Below, piece after piece: positions 13,457 through 13,502 of a stretch of 13,502 bases of DNA (position 1 is its first letter; every line of letters starts with the position of its first letter). Source of the DNA: Candidatus Omnitrophota bacterium (GTDB lineage: Bacteria > Omnitrophota > Koll11 > Zapsychrales > Zapsychraceae); the NCBI GenBank assembly GCA_023140095.1, contig JAGLMJ010000022.1, forward strand, positions 1 to 13,502, in the 5' to 3' direction. The notes under the pieces are model-generated. The model had not been told where the DNA came from. It did no database searches and was given only the letters and a program-made list of their open reading frames with translations. The translations under genes were made by a program, and so were the position numbers.

Positions 13457-13502
13457 TTATCTCTTGCGAACCACTGCGCCGATCGCCCTAAAATGCCGGA
13501 CG
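13457..13502 (-). CDS. Possible C-terminal end of an upstream gene
   Basis: From the window edge one minus-strand frame reads VRHFRAIGAVVRKR and then two stops in a row (TAATAG at 13459-13454). A basic tail ending in a double stop, 83 bases before the mreB promoter, would fit the end of a preceding gene. Only 14 codons are visible, so no family can be named and chance is possible. Confidence 0.3.
   Translation of the reverse strand, partial: VRHFRAIGAVVRKR

Noticed and set aside
13441..13502. tRNA-like hairpin GTGGT/ACCAC at the right edge
   Set aside because: Only one 5-bp stem is present and no T-loop or anticodon arrangement can be built.

Overview
Every gene supported here lies on the minus strand, so the window reads from right to left. 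It holds a cell-elongation (Rod) gene cluster followed by a type IV pilus cluster, and the pilus part carries several independent signs of cyclic-di-GMP control. The gene set (mreBCD-mrdA-rodA, PilB/GspE-type ATPases, PilC, and a Flp-like pilin with a GQNMTEY class III signal) points to a rod-shaped bacterium with a Gram-negative envelope. My best guess is Candidatus Omnitrophota or a relative in the PVC/Elusimicrobia neighbourhood. That guess rests on gene order and pilin style; no marker gene proves it.

Region 1 (13502 to about 7903) is the shape cluster. A possible gene end is followed by a good sigma70-type promoter and mreB. A 193-base break then holds a strong hairpin and a second promoter, followed by mreC, mreD, mrdA (PBP2) and rodA. 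The last three are tightly packed: mreD and mrdA overlap by 25 bases, and mrdA and rodA share ATGA. A palindromic repeat directly abuts the mreC stop codon.

Region 2 (7753 to 1309) is the pilus motor and platform. In transcription order it has a stand-alone MshEN-type protein, a PilB/GspE ATPase, a second PilB/GspE ATPase, a second stand-alone MshEN-type protein, PilC/GspF, and an exported coiled-coil protein of unknown function. Both stand-alone proteins keep the LG-type glycine in both MshEN repeats. Both ATPases have lost it in both repeats.

Region 3 (1308 to 1) has two pilin-type genes, each behind a class I c-di-GMP (GEMM-I) riboswitch candidate. The first (1038-1210) precedes a Flp-like prepilin with a 14-cysteine tail. 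Its aptamer is interrupted by an 83-base insert that folds by hand into its own arm, and its 3' end overlaps a terminator, which predicts an ON switch. The second (342-421) is compact, has its own promoter and terminator, and precedes a type IV prepilin of which only ten codons (MKRSRKGFTL) are in the window. A near-perfect promoter lies between that terminator and the pilin gene.

Taken together, the sequence suggests that c-di-GMP acts on pilin expression through RNA and on pilus motor activity through separate MshEN proteins. The individual motifs are visible in the sequence; the combined model is inference.
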